From positions 13,272,640-13,336,639 of the forward strand of contig OX393581.1 of assembly GCA_947652605.1 (NCBI GenBank): a stretch of DNA of 64,000 nucleotides, given 5' to 3'. A program made the position numbers and the translations under genes. Of this stretch, positions 38,331 to 49,900 are shown piece by piece; positions within the stretch are counted from its first letter, which is position 1, and each line of letters begins with the position of its first letter. The notes under the pieces were generated by a model that was not told the DNA's origin, did not search any database, and was given only the letters and a program-made list of their open reading frames with translations. Source of the stretch: Elmis aenea (taxonomy: Eukaryota > Arthropoda > Insecta > Coleoptera > Elmidae).

Positions 38331-38720
38331 CAGGGACTGACAACGGAACGAAAACGAAAACGTTAAACGAAATTAACCGAAATTGTTTTAAAAACGAAAA
38401 CGAAACTGAAAACGAAATTATTATTTTTCGTTCAAGAACGAAAACGAAATAAATATTTTCCAAAACCGGTCTTACCGGTTTTATTAATATTTAAATTTTA
38501 TTTGTTAAACACAAACGCGAATTTACCTTCTGTGCTGGGGAGACTCCACGAGGCAGTAAAAAATTTCACTTGAAATCAGGGACTAAAAACGAAAAAAATT
38601 CCGTTCGTTTCTGTTCGGAACGAAAACGAAATATATTGTTTTCGTTCTAACCGAAAACATTCTTTTTTCGTTTTCGTGAACCGAAATAATAACGGTTAAA
38701 ATCGGTTTTACAATATTTTT
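38331..38720 (+). repeat. Two hAT-like CAGGGACT ends with ACGAAAACG runs
   Basis: CAGGGACTGACAACGGAACG at 38331 and CAGGGACTAAAAACGAAAAA at 38577, same orientation, each followed by runs of acgaaaacgaaa. No matching right ends (AGTCCCTG) found. Confidence 0.5.
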
Positions 38721-40319
38721 TTGTCGTCAAAAAATCAATTTTTTTTCTAGTCACCACAACCCTCTATAAATACGATAACAATATTTGCGTCTCAACAGTC
38801 TCAACTAAAATATAAACGATGACGATGGGGTTTGATGCTCACGGACAGCATATTTTAGACTGGCGAACCATCGCCATATTAAATTTACCAAATCGTTAAA
38901 CACATTAACATTGAACCATTTTAATAAGTTTAACAGCCGTAAGGTGCAAAAACACAAGGTGATTAGGTTAAATTAGACACACGATCTTTATCTAAAAATA
39001 TGAAAATATAGCAAGTGCTGTTTTAAATTTGTTTTAGTACTAAAAATCTATGCATTTGAATGAAATAAGATCCTGCTGTAATTATTTAAAAAGACAAAAG
39101 AATGAATTCAAGTGGATAATTTACTAAATGTTATAAATATAAAAGATATTAAAAAAAAAACTTATATTGACTTGAAACATACTTTAACTTTATAGTTTGT
39201 ACATACCATACAATATACATTTTTACATTCCGTTAAATCTTACTAGCAACACATCTTCCAATAAATCTTCTTTTACATTAGTCCTTTTCAAAGTAAGAAT
39301 AAATTTTACTATTATTATGTCTAAACGCAAATAAAACATACACATTGATAATATATATATCCAATCAAGTGTATATTCTATATTGATGATCTAAAAAACA
39401 AATTAGAAATAGAGAATATCTGTACCGTTAATTGTGTTACACGAAATTGCAAGTATAAACAATAAAGTTGTTAATACATATTCACGTTAATATATGGAGA
39501 AAAGTAAAGCTCATTTAAAAGCTCTTCAAAAAAAGTTTGCCCATCGCTGCTCTAGTACTTATTTTAACTCGTATTGTGCTACATCCAATTGACCAAATTA
39601 CTGGACTAAAATGACTCTATTAATAAGTTACCGTCTTTTGGTGTGCCGTAATGTTTATATTTAATTAATTGACATCAGTATTAGTTCCGTCAGGAAGAAT
39701 TCCTCCTGGTGTGGCACAGGCGTTACATTTGAATTATTACTTGAAAGTTAGGATCAAGGTCTCTTACTAACAGTATCTTACATCTAACTGAGAAAATTAT
39801 GAACCTACTGCTGTATCGTACTCAGCTAAAACAAGTTTTTAACGAACCTTGACCATTTAAAGAGGTAAACAACAGAATAACACAACATCTGCTCTACTTG
39901 CTTATTATGAATCAGCAAATGTAAATAATTTAAAAGGCCCATGTGAAATGACAGCGGTCGTGAAATAATGTCGGTCGCGTATTAAATTTCCTCCTTTACT
40001 GAAATAGTTATACTGGGTTATATCCGACAAAAAATAAATTTTTTGTTGGTCGTGAATTATTTCAACCTTATGAAAACATGTGTAGTTCACTTGTTTACAC
40101 AAGTTTAACAAAAACAAATTTTAGTAGCTACTTAACATATTAATTAATTATTTAAAGTTTATGGAAATAAGTGCGCAGCGATAAAGTGGCTTGTTTACTG
40201 GACTTTAACGTAACATTTGCAGAACATATTTAAAGATTACATGAAAGTGATCTGATTTTTTACTTCCGAGTTTATAACTCTAATAAAGCGTCTGCGATTA
40301 AAAATTAGCGAACACCTTA
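38721..40319. other. No gene seen
   Basis: AT-rich unique sequence with no supported feature. Confidence 0.45.
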
Positions 40320-40425
40320 CAGGTGGTCCAAATTCGACGGGATTACATGAGTATCTCGCTTAATATTAAAGATAGAGAAACGGTTATGTTACCAAAAATG
40401 TGCAGTTTTTTGAGACGAACTTAAA
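40320..40425 (+). mobile_element. Half-copy of the GGTGGTCCAAATT MITE
   Basis: CAGGTGGTCCAAATTCGACG next to TA, continuing ggattacatgagtatctcgc and ending near tgcagttttttgagacg; these blocks match 28995-29122 in inverted order. Confidence 0.6.
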
Positions 40426-41679
40426 ACCGCTTTCAAAAATATTTTATCACTTCCGGTTTTTGAGTTATTGTCATATTTATAATGTGTTGTATCTTCTTTA
40501 TTGTTGCAAATATCAAAAAAATGAGTGAGGATTATTTTCAGATATTTTTATGTAAAATTTGATGATACTAAAAAAAAAAATTTACACTCACCGTTCAAAA
40601 GTTATGACACAAATGTACCTTTTTAAATGGAAGTTATAGTTGGATTTGGCCTATTTAAATTCCCTATTACTTATTTTCACATTCCAAATAGATAAGGGTT
40701 GATGGTTATAGGAAGGTTTATATTCAATAATACGCAAGTTAAGAAGGTTTTGAGGTTGTTTTTTTTTAAATAAAACTATAGTAGGCTGTGAAAACAAACA
40801 AAAAACAAGTTGCGAAGGTTTTTTAATTTGCTGTTTAGGTTTAGGTAAACATTATAAATATTTGAACATCAGATAACAACATTATAGTCAGATTCAGCAG
40901 TTATGTAGTTTTGAGTTTGTCTTAAAACTGTACATTCTTGGTAAAAGTTTTACAAAAAGCTTCTAAGATTGATAAACATTCTCTAAGGAATTTATATCTA
41001 CATCCAAATTGTTGAAAAATACATTTTTACAGCTCCTCAAAGTTTTTAAAAATTTCTGAAACATGTAGGTTTTCAAATTTTGTTAACTAACGTTTATAAG
41101 TTTTCCAGTTAACTTTAAGTTGTGATGAATACATATCTACCTTCTGTTCGTTCAAAAACGTCATGCTTTTCTCTTACAACAGTTTAAAGTTATAAAATTA
41201 TTTTCAAGTGTATTACTAGCTAGATTTAGACATTTGTTTTGGACAAAAATTTGAAAGTTCTCCAATTACCAAAAATGGTAACACAGTTATGTATACATAT
41301 GGCGTGCCTCATACTTTTAGTTTTCTTAAAAGTGTGCCACGACATTGACAAGGGTGAAAAACACTGTTTTACAGGATTTGAGACCGTTTGTTACATTTTA
41401 ATGCCATTTTTTTTAAATTTTTCAGGTATATTCTTAAAGGCATTTTTTTTCCATCGCAGTCTTTTTTTATCTAGCGCATTTTTGGTCTCCTTTTTTTACT
41501 GTCCTCTCGTAGGAGTACACTTAGATATTTGTTTATGTATTATTTTTCGTACATTCTTTTCAAGCGACCATACCAGAATTTCCCATTTCAGCAGTATCTG
41601 TTAGTGTGCCTTTTGATTCCTATTGTTTGTCTTTTTATTTTGTTTCTTACATGATTGTGTGTTGCCTAACTGCAACGTC

Positions 41680-42135
41680 TCCATCAAAGGTTGTTTTCTG
41701 CAGCTCTTGCTTTATTTTTAATATGCATTTTCCAGACTTCCGATCTATAGGCGATGCAGCTTTCAGCTAACGAATCAAACACGTGTATGATTGTAAGTAT
41801 ACTAAGATCGTCCCACCAAAACAAACGAATTGATTTAAGAATTGCAAGTATGTCCTTTTACTATTTTATTTACGATATCTTTATCGTCTCTACTGTCACT
41901 CGTTAACGAAGGATTTGCAATCTTTTGTTGTTTTGCTAGCTACACAATCTAGAGTCAGGTCTTCTATAATATTTTACAGCCCACGTCCATGTGTTGTATT
42001 TTTTCTTTATATTTCCAAACTCTAGCTTTTATATTCCTCAATAAGTTTCCTCAGTGTATACGAAGCATCCTCTATGTCTATATCTTCGGCAAGAACAACT
42101 TGGTTGTTTGTAAATGATAGCGTGCAAAGGGTATT
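41680..42135 (-). pseudogene. Decayed LINE reverse transcriptase fragment
   Basis: Minus strand reads NNQVVLAEDIDIEDASYTLR and KLIEEYKS, the post-FADD stretch of RTE/R4-like reverse transcriptases (usually D-D-Q-V-V-I/L-A-E...KL-x-EEY), then with stops and shifts to SLAESCIAYRSEVW, equivalent to the later L-x-YG-x-E-x-W motif. Many stops; no clear element ends. Confidence 0.6.
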
Positions 42136-42454
42136 TTTCTTTGTTCCATAAATTTTTATATTCCCATATTAACTTAAGAATAAACTTGCTAAACACAGCC
42201 CTGACCCATTTTTTTAAAATTATTTTATTTTGTATTGCAGCACTGCTAATTCCTATTGTTTTGCGGTACTAGTTTTACGACTTATCTCTGCTTCGCCAGT
42301 TGTAGTACTCGTTATTTGCAACGCTACTATAAACAACGTTATTATAAATGATGTACACAGTTTTACTTTGAGTGAAATGTAATTAAACAGGCATTAAAAC
42401 AACAGCGTTTTTGGTGTGAAATTGACCCCTGTGGAAAAGTTTGGATAAATTATA

Positions 42455-43057
42455 CAAGGTGTGTAAAAATTGGCGGAAGCGCTACACGTGACGATGTTCT
42501 TCGTAAAATTCTAAGTCGAAAATCTTGATACAAAAGTGTTGTACCATGCTTCCTATGGCCTCAGGAACCATTTAAAGAAAAAAAAAATTGGCAACATTGC
42601 ATACATTGATTTGCGTTTGGACATTTTTTTATCAGCAATTTTTACTTGGGTATTTACAATTTTTGTTCGAACTGAAAGCCTTCAGTTCGTAAACATAGCT
42701 GCAAACAATTGGGTATCGTAAAACACAAACTAGAAATAATTACGAGAAAAACAGAGATGACAGCTAATGACAATGTTGCCATATGTATTATTTTCATTCA
42801 AATCAGTGATTTACATATTTTCAACACCAATTTTTGAAGGAATAACACAATATCTAGGAAAAAATACTATTCGAAATTTATTTTTATTCCAAATTGCAGC
42901 TTTTTCATTTGCAAGTATTAAATAATAACGCTTATTAAAGGACTAAATGCAAGACACAGCAAGCATGGTACAACATTTTCGTATTAAGATTTTCGACTTA
43001 GAATTTTACGAAGAACATCGCCACGTGTAGCGCTTCCGCCAATTTTTACACACCCTG
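42455..43057 (+). mobile_element. TA-flanked palindromic MITE (GGCGGAA family), copy 2
   Basis: Same arms and same centre as the copy at 32729 at high identity (cagctaatgacaatgttgcc block shared), TA on both sides. The left end reads CAAGGTG instead of CAGGGTG. Confidence 0.88.
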
Positions 43058-43946
43058 TATAAATAAGCATAATTTAAAATAACTGATCATTTATTTGAGA
43101 GATCTTTTAAGGGAATTCAATACCACTTATCAGGCTCTTATTGTGTCTTTATTAATTGCAGTGTTATGTATATTACATGATTGTATATTAATGAAATAGA
43201 TTAGATTGCAGTTAATGAGGAGACGAGAGTCTTTAAATTTAAACTAGTTTTGAATTTTAACAAGAAATGTTTTGAAAATCGTTGGGTTAGTTTTAATTTA
43301 ATTTTAAAATTTATTTTAGTAAATGATTTTCTTAAGCAATGCCACAATTTTACAATAATTAAAAAGTTTAAAATTTTCAAATTCAAGTTTGTCGTAAGAT
43401 ATAGGTACGTTCTACTACAAGCTAACAAGAATATTTAGCAATACCTTTATGGTGTAAAATCGAAACAATATTCGCAATAAAAAGTCCGTTCTAGTAAGTA
43501 AAAACATTGTTGTTATACAACTTTATCAGAATTTTTGTAACGTTGGTAAATCCTCAAATTGACATTTGTCTGGTAACTCAGCCACTTTAATATTATAAAA
43601 CAAAATAAATTCTTTACCCTTTACAAACCATCAAATAAAAATATACGTTTTAAAAATGTAGCAACGGAATATATTGTAAAGTGGAATGTTAGTAAGATCT
43701 CGTAAAACTCATGCATAACAAAAAAACGGGTAGAAATGATATATGACTATTGCCACGAATTTATCAAAGAGAGCCGAGTGTTGACAACACAGGCAGTTGA
43801 CATAAATTCTTCTCGTTATATTATGCGTTCTCCGAGAAAATCTTATGAAAAGATCCAAAGCAAATTGTCTACAAATAAATCTGTACTGTAACAATATTAT
43901 TTGACAAATATTACATATATTATTCTTTAATTTCAGGGTTTTTAAA

Positions 43947-43977
43947 ATGGCAGCTATCAGATTTGGAATACTAACAG
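43947..43977 (+). CDS. cin: cin coding exon 1
   Basis: ATG plus ten codons ([10 protein letters not shown]) and one base, ending at G|GTAAGC. This is the first beta-strand of the MogA-like domain, matching gephyrin RVGVLTVSDSC once joined to exon 2. Too short to be seen as an open frame on its own. Confidence 0.9.
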
Positions 43978-46900
43978 GTAAGCATAAAGCATAAAAATCA
44001 TAAACTCTCTGCTTATTGTAAAATGACCGAGACATCTGTATTAAAACTATTTAGTATTGGTTATGAAATTCCCACTACTGTTTCAGTAATCGTCTACAAA
44101 ATTGTGCTAATTTTTTTTGCGCAAAAGTATATTCCTAATGAGTTTCAGCAGGAGAACTTGTTATTTTTCAGTAAGCGATTCTTGCTACGCAAAAACCAGT
44201 GAAGATCGAAGTGGACCCAAGCTGGAAGAATGCATAAAAGAAGCATTCCCCAACAGCTACGTTATAGTCAAGGAAATTATCCCGGACGAACAACAGATGA
44301 TACAGCAGTATTTAACTTTGTGGTCTTTTAACATCTGCGACGTCATTTTAAGTACTGGTGGAACAGGATTTGCACCGAGGGATGTCACCCCTGAAGCCAC
44401 GAGGGCAGTTATTGACAAGGAAGCTCCAAGTTTGTCATACGCTATGATTTCAAAGAGCTTAGCCATCACCGAACTGGCTGTTTTATCCCGAGCCGTGTGT
44501 GGGATAAAAAATAAGACCATCATTATTAATCTTCCTGGTAGCGTGAAAGGCGCTACGGAATGTTTTAGTTTTATCAAGGGTGCTCTGCCTCATGCCGTTG
44601 CGCTCCTAACTGACAATCGCGATGTAATAATTAAAACACATGAAAAATTGCAGGGTACAAAACCCTACGGCACCCCTAGTAAGGTAAAGTGGTTTTTATT
44701 TTGTTTCTTCTTTCTTTTAAATAACATTTTATTTATGCAAATAACGAACATAAAAGCACGAAATTTATTTAAAATATACACAATGAAAACAGTTAAACCC
44801 CACCAACTTTGTTACTTAATTATTTCAAGAGATAGACCTTAGGTCTTCATTACAAAACAGGGTGGATAAAAATCATGATTTTTTTTTTAAAATCAAAAAA
44901 ATCGATTTATTTGATTTAAATCAGATTTTTTTGATTTAAATCAAATGTACCATATAATCGAATTTTGTGACATATTCACATGCTATTTCTGTTTTGTGCT
45001 AATATATTTAATAACCAATATATTTAATTTATTTGTGAATTTTTGTCAAAATGAAAAATTAAATATAATGATTAAGAATTTTGAAAAAATCAGTGCTTAA
45101 TGGTGATGTTTAATTAATTATATACAGCGTCATTCATTAGTGCGGGATCGGTCGATTGTGGCTAAACGGCTTGAGATATGAAGTGATTCAAATGCTATTT
45201 TATACAGTTTTTTCTAAACAACAGTAAAAATATTTTCAAATATACAGGGTGAGTCACCTTTCTGGAACTAATAGCAACTTTTATATTTCAAATACAACAC
45301 CCAATTTTTTATTAAATATTTTTGACCGCCTTCATTTAAGCTTTGCATCAATATAAAATACTACAGGTTTTTATACGGCGTTGTAAAAAACAAATAATTT
45401 TCTAAATTATTCAAGGTCTTAAGATTTTATTTAAAAAATTGTACTGAAGTTATTTTGAAGTACAGAGTTGTAATTTCGTATGGACATGCAGAAAAAATTT
45501 CTCTGTTCGCTCGATATGAAAAATTTGAATCACACATACAGGAGTGTTTATAAATAGGTGGCAACTTCCATGATCTTCAAAAGCTCGTAACTCGATTTTT
45601 TCAAATGCAAACCCCTGTATTTTCTTATGTCATCGAATTCGTCTTTAAAAGAGCTTCATATTTTGTTAAGTATGTGCTATACCCAAAACTTATACTTTTC
45701 GAGATATTCGACATTTTTCTTCAAATCGTTATTGAAGCAATAGAGTGCCGTGTAAATTGAAAAAACTGGCTGTTCACTTCGCTAAAGTCAAAAACTTGTT
45801 ATTTATTTTTTGAATTATTGCATTTCCACAATGATAATTACTTTACAAGAGCTAATTGATATGGTTTATTCACCATTTCCTGTATTTAATTACTAATAGT
45901 AATACAATTTTGTTTTATTATAAATATTATATTGTACTCATATAATCTGATTTAAATTGATAATTTTTTTTTAAATCACTTGATTTAAATCAATGATTTT
46001 TTTTTTAAATCACTTGATTTAAATCATGATTTAAATCGTGATTTAAATCAATTGATTTAAATCTGCTCAACCCTGTTACAAAATATTGAGAGAGTTCCAG
46101 GTTAAATACAAGTATGTTATTAGATTGTACACAGGGCCGTACCAACATAATTTCGCGCCCCGAGCAGACTCTTTGTGTGGCGCCCCCCAAGTTCTTTGTT
46201 TGATTTTCGTTTTAAAGACGTTTTTTTCTCAATGGAGCCCTTAAAAAAGACCATATTAACAAAAAAACAAATAAAAGTATACATCTTATATTGCATTAAA
46301 AAACAACTCATCCATTGGCTTTATTTTAACAACCACAACCAATAAACTAAAGATTTGAAACATTGTTAAGTTGTTCGTGAAAATGCAATGTCCTTGGAAT
46401 AAAATAATGTATTGAAGCACGTGTCCGGAGCATTCTTCGCCCACAATTCTTCGCCTACAATTCTTCGCCCACAATTCTTCGCCCACAATTCTTCGCCTCC
46501 ACAATTCTTCGCCCACAATTCTTCGCCCACAATTCTTCGCCGCCACAATTCTTCGCCGCCACAATTTTTTGCCGCATACAAGCATATGTGATTGTTTTTA
46601 TTTATAATGTAATTTTTACATATTATTTTACATTAGCCTATAATTGTAAAACATCAGTTATTAAGTTCTTTCTCAATTTGTTATATCTGCTATAATTGTG
46701 ATGAACATAAAAAATAATAACTACTCAATAAATGTGTTGCTTTCGTGTGGAACTTAAAAAAAAGAAGAAATACTTTGTAGTTATATCAAAAGATGTTTAT
46801 CTCATGTTTCTGTTGTTGAACCATATTTGTTTTTTTATAAATTCGTATGTAGACGTATAACAAAAATGTTATAGCAAATTAGTTACCTATCACAAATTGA

Positions 46901-49900
46901 TACTATTCTAGGAAAATAAAATTAACCCTACACCCTGTCATTAACAAACGTATTTCTGCTAATTTTGGTAGGTAGGTATTGGTGTTGGTAGGTATAGCTA
47001 TTATCAGACGCAAATTAAGTAATAATTTTCTTCTATAGATTTATTTCATCGTCCTGACAACTTTCACTGGCCTATCAAAAAAAAAAAAAAAAAAAAACAG
47101 AATCAATCGCTAATTATTTGTTTTACTTTAATATCACCAAAATATTTGTTAATTTAATTTTTATTCATCCTATAAAAACATAAACAAGATATTTATGTAG
47201 CAATTTTTAAACATAATATTAAAAGAAAAAGTATTAATATACCTACAAGAAACAACTAATGTAAAATAATCTGTAAAAATTACATTATAAATAAATACAA
47301 TCACATTTACGAATAAAATTTGTGATATACTTGAATGCGGCGAAAAATTGTGGCGGCGAAGAATTGTGGCGGCGACGAATTGTGTAGGCGAAGAATTGTG
47401 GGCGAAGAATTGTGGTCAAAGAATTGTGGGCGAAGAATGTTGCTAGACCCATTGAAGCATATTAGTGTAGGTGCAGGTGTCCCAAACTCAAAATTTTTGA
47501 GAACCACTTAAGAATTTACCTAATAGTAACAGGGCCGCATACTTTAGAAACTTTCTATTTTGATCGCTTAAATGCATGCGTTTTAAATTTTTGGTAGTTT
47601 CCGCTTTTTGTCACTTGCCTGTTAAGCTTTTTAGATTTATTCGTAGTTCGAACGCCATTAACTTACTTGGCAAATTACAGCGCAGACCGTTTAAACACGA
47701 TTAAAGTGGGCCGCATTAAATTTGTAATTTCAATAAATTAGCAGGCCGCACAAAATATACAGGGTGATTACTAAATATTGTAAAAAGCTTAAGGAGGTAA
47801 CTCCTTTTAAAAAATTAAGTGGGGGTGTTTATATTTTTTCCCCTTAGACATCTCCTTTTGGAGTTACACTCCCCTAAAGCGGAGCGGTAAAATAAGGTTT
47901 TATTTTATTTCTCAAATTTGGTGATGTGTAGAAAAATAACAATTGATAGAAGTTTTATCCTTATTAAAAGGTTTTTAAAAGTAATATTTTCCATCATCTT
48001 CCACCTTCAAAAGGGACTGAAAAGTGCGACCCCTGTTGTTTTTTTTATCAGAATTTTTTGGAGGGTTGAAATTTGCAATTTAAATTTTTTTCTTGTAAAG
48101 CTTAGTTTGTTAAGAAACTTTATTTATACCTCCTGTAAAAGCTACAATTTTTAAGTGAAAAATTAAATAAGTGAACATGCACCATTAAATATTCTAAAAT
48201 AAAAGTTTCTACTTGGTGGTTACCATGGTTTGTTTATGTTCATATTGAGTAGAATTGACGGGTGTTTTCGTGTTATCATCAGGTTACTACTCAATAAACT
48301 ATCAGATTCTGTGCAGTATGGTTATCGTGTTCCAGCAACGTTTCTGATAGTTTAACGGACTTTCAAATAAGTATAAAACATCTACCAAATGTCATTCTCC
48401 TACATTTATCCCCACTTAATTTTCGATGAGGAATTGCCTCACGAAGTTTTTCGCAAAATTGAGGAATCACTCTGTGATTGGGTCGCGTGTTTGATGCCCT
48501 TGTTGTAGCGCACTTAAAAAGGAACAGTCCAATCCATTTAATTTACTTTAGAAGTTTTATCGTTTTCGAGACTCCTATAAAGCCCAAGAATAAATAGGCA
48601 CACTTTAAAAGTTAATACATTTTTAATTTAAGGTAAAAGTCAATCAAGTGGCTATACGAAATCGCGAATCTCCATATCCAATGCTAGAAGTTGCCAAAGC
48701 ACTGGAAATAATATTCGATAAAAGCACTCGCAATAACGAAACTGAATTGGTAGATATCACACAGTCATTAAACAGAATTTTAGCGGAAGATGTTTATTCT
48801 CAAGACCCACTTCCTCCGTTTCCAGCGTCCATTAAAGACGGTTATGCTGTAAAATCAACAGATGGTGCAGGAATTCGTATTGTACTCGATGTGGTAGCTG
48901 CAGGAGATGCGGTAATGGAATGAGTACGCCCTCAAGTTCACTTCAAACTGTTTTATTGTAGCCTTCCGGTAATGCGTTGTCTAGTGGCGCGGTGTTCCGT
49001 ATTAGTACAGGGGCGGCCGTTCCTGCAGGCGCCGATGCCGTTGTACAAGTGGAGGATACGGTTCTGCGTCAAGCTAGCGATGATGGTTCCAAAGAATTAA
49101 AAATTAAAGTTAAGGTTGCACCTAAGCCTGGCCAGGACATAAGGTTAGCCTAAATATGATAAACGCCTTGGACCCAAATAAAAACACGTAAAAATATCAA
49201 TGTAATTAGTTTAGTCTTATGAATCATTAAAGTTTAAGAATCGGATAGTATATTATGTTGCCAGATAACGAAAATAGTATAGGGGGACTTTCCAAAATAG
49301 GTCTACTAAAGATATTCTATGTTATTACTGCTGTTTGGTGATAATTTATAAGAAAGTTAATTTTGAAAATTATAGATTCATTAAAGACTTCTACTGTTAC
49401 ATGTTAAAACTTTTGCCAAGACTAGACCCACATAACCTTATTAAACATTTTTTAAAGTAAATATTAAGAGGAATCCAAAAATGTCAAAATATACAGGGTG
49501 TTCTATTTAGTATTTCAAATTTGGAGTCCGTTTCCGGTTGAACCGGAAGTCGTATTGTAACCTTAATATTTTCATCGAATCCGAAAAATACCATAACGCT
49601 CAGATACAAAATTTCATTATTATATCTGCAATAGTGTTCTAGATATTTGTTTCCATACTATTGCGCATCCCTGTAGGTATAAACAAAAACATTGAGGACA
49701 ATGCTCTAGGTTTTATAATAAGCTAGGTTGGAAGCTCGATTTTCAATCAGGATGGATAATATGAAAAAAGTAATCGTATTATACTAAACAAAAGTTTTAC
49801 TAGATATTATTAATTTAAATGAAACGATGATTTGTGGATTTTAAGCTACAAATAATTTAGACGTATGTTTAATGATTAATATTTAGAAAGAAAATCTTAT

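Larger units (their letters stand above)
46420..47450 (+). mobile_element. Foldback-like element with tandem-repeat inverted ends
   Basis: Exact 9-bp target duplication ATTGAAGCA (46411-46419, 47451-47459). The inverted ends are arrays of a 14-16 bp unit, CAATTCTTCGCCCA and variants: about ten units on the left (46431-46575), about seven on the right (47336-47440, opposite strand). The variant order is mirrored: outermost CATTCTTCGCC, innermost GCCGCCA then a T-rich unit. Homology continues inward for another 60-80 bp (tttataatgtaatttttaca). The centre (about 46640-47235) is AT-rich with an A22 tract and no ORF. The architecture matches Drosophila FB elements, and a 9-bp duplication fits Foldback/Mutator-type integration. 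Lies in cin intron 2. Confidence 0.85.

Noticed and set aside
41239..41604. 121-codon Phe/Leu-rich frame resembling a membrane protein
   Set aside because: T-rich sequence gives hydrophobic residues by chance; the adjacent minus strand holds LINE debris.
44257..44577. 106-codon minus-strand frame
   Set aside because: Shadow of cin exon 2.
46286..46585. Two minus-strand frames rich in [14 protein letters not shown] repeats
   Set aside because: They are translations of the 14-bp tandem array of the Foldback-like element, open in two frames at once.
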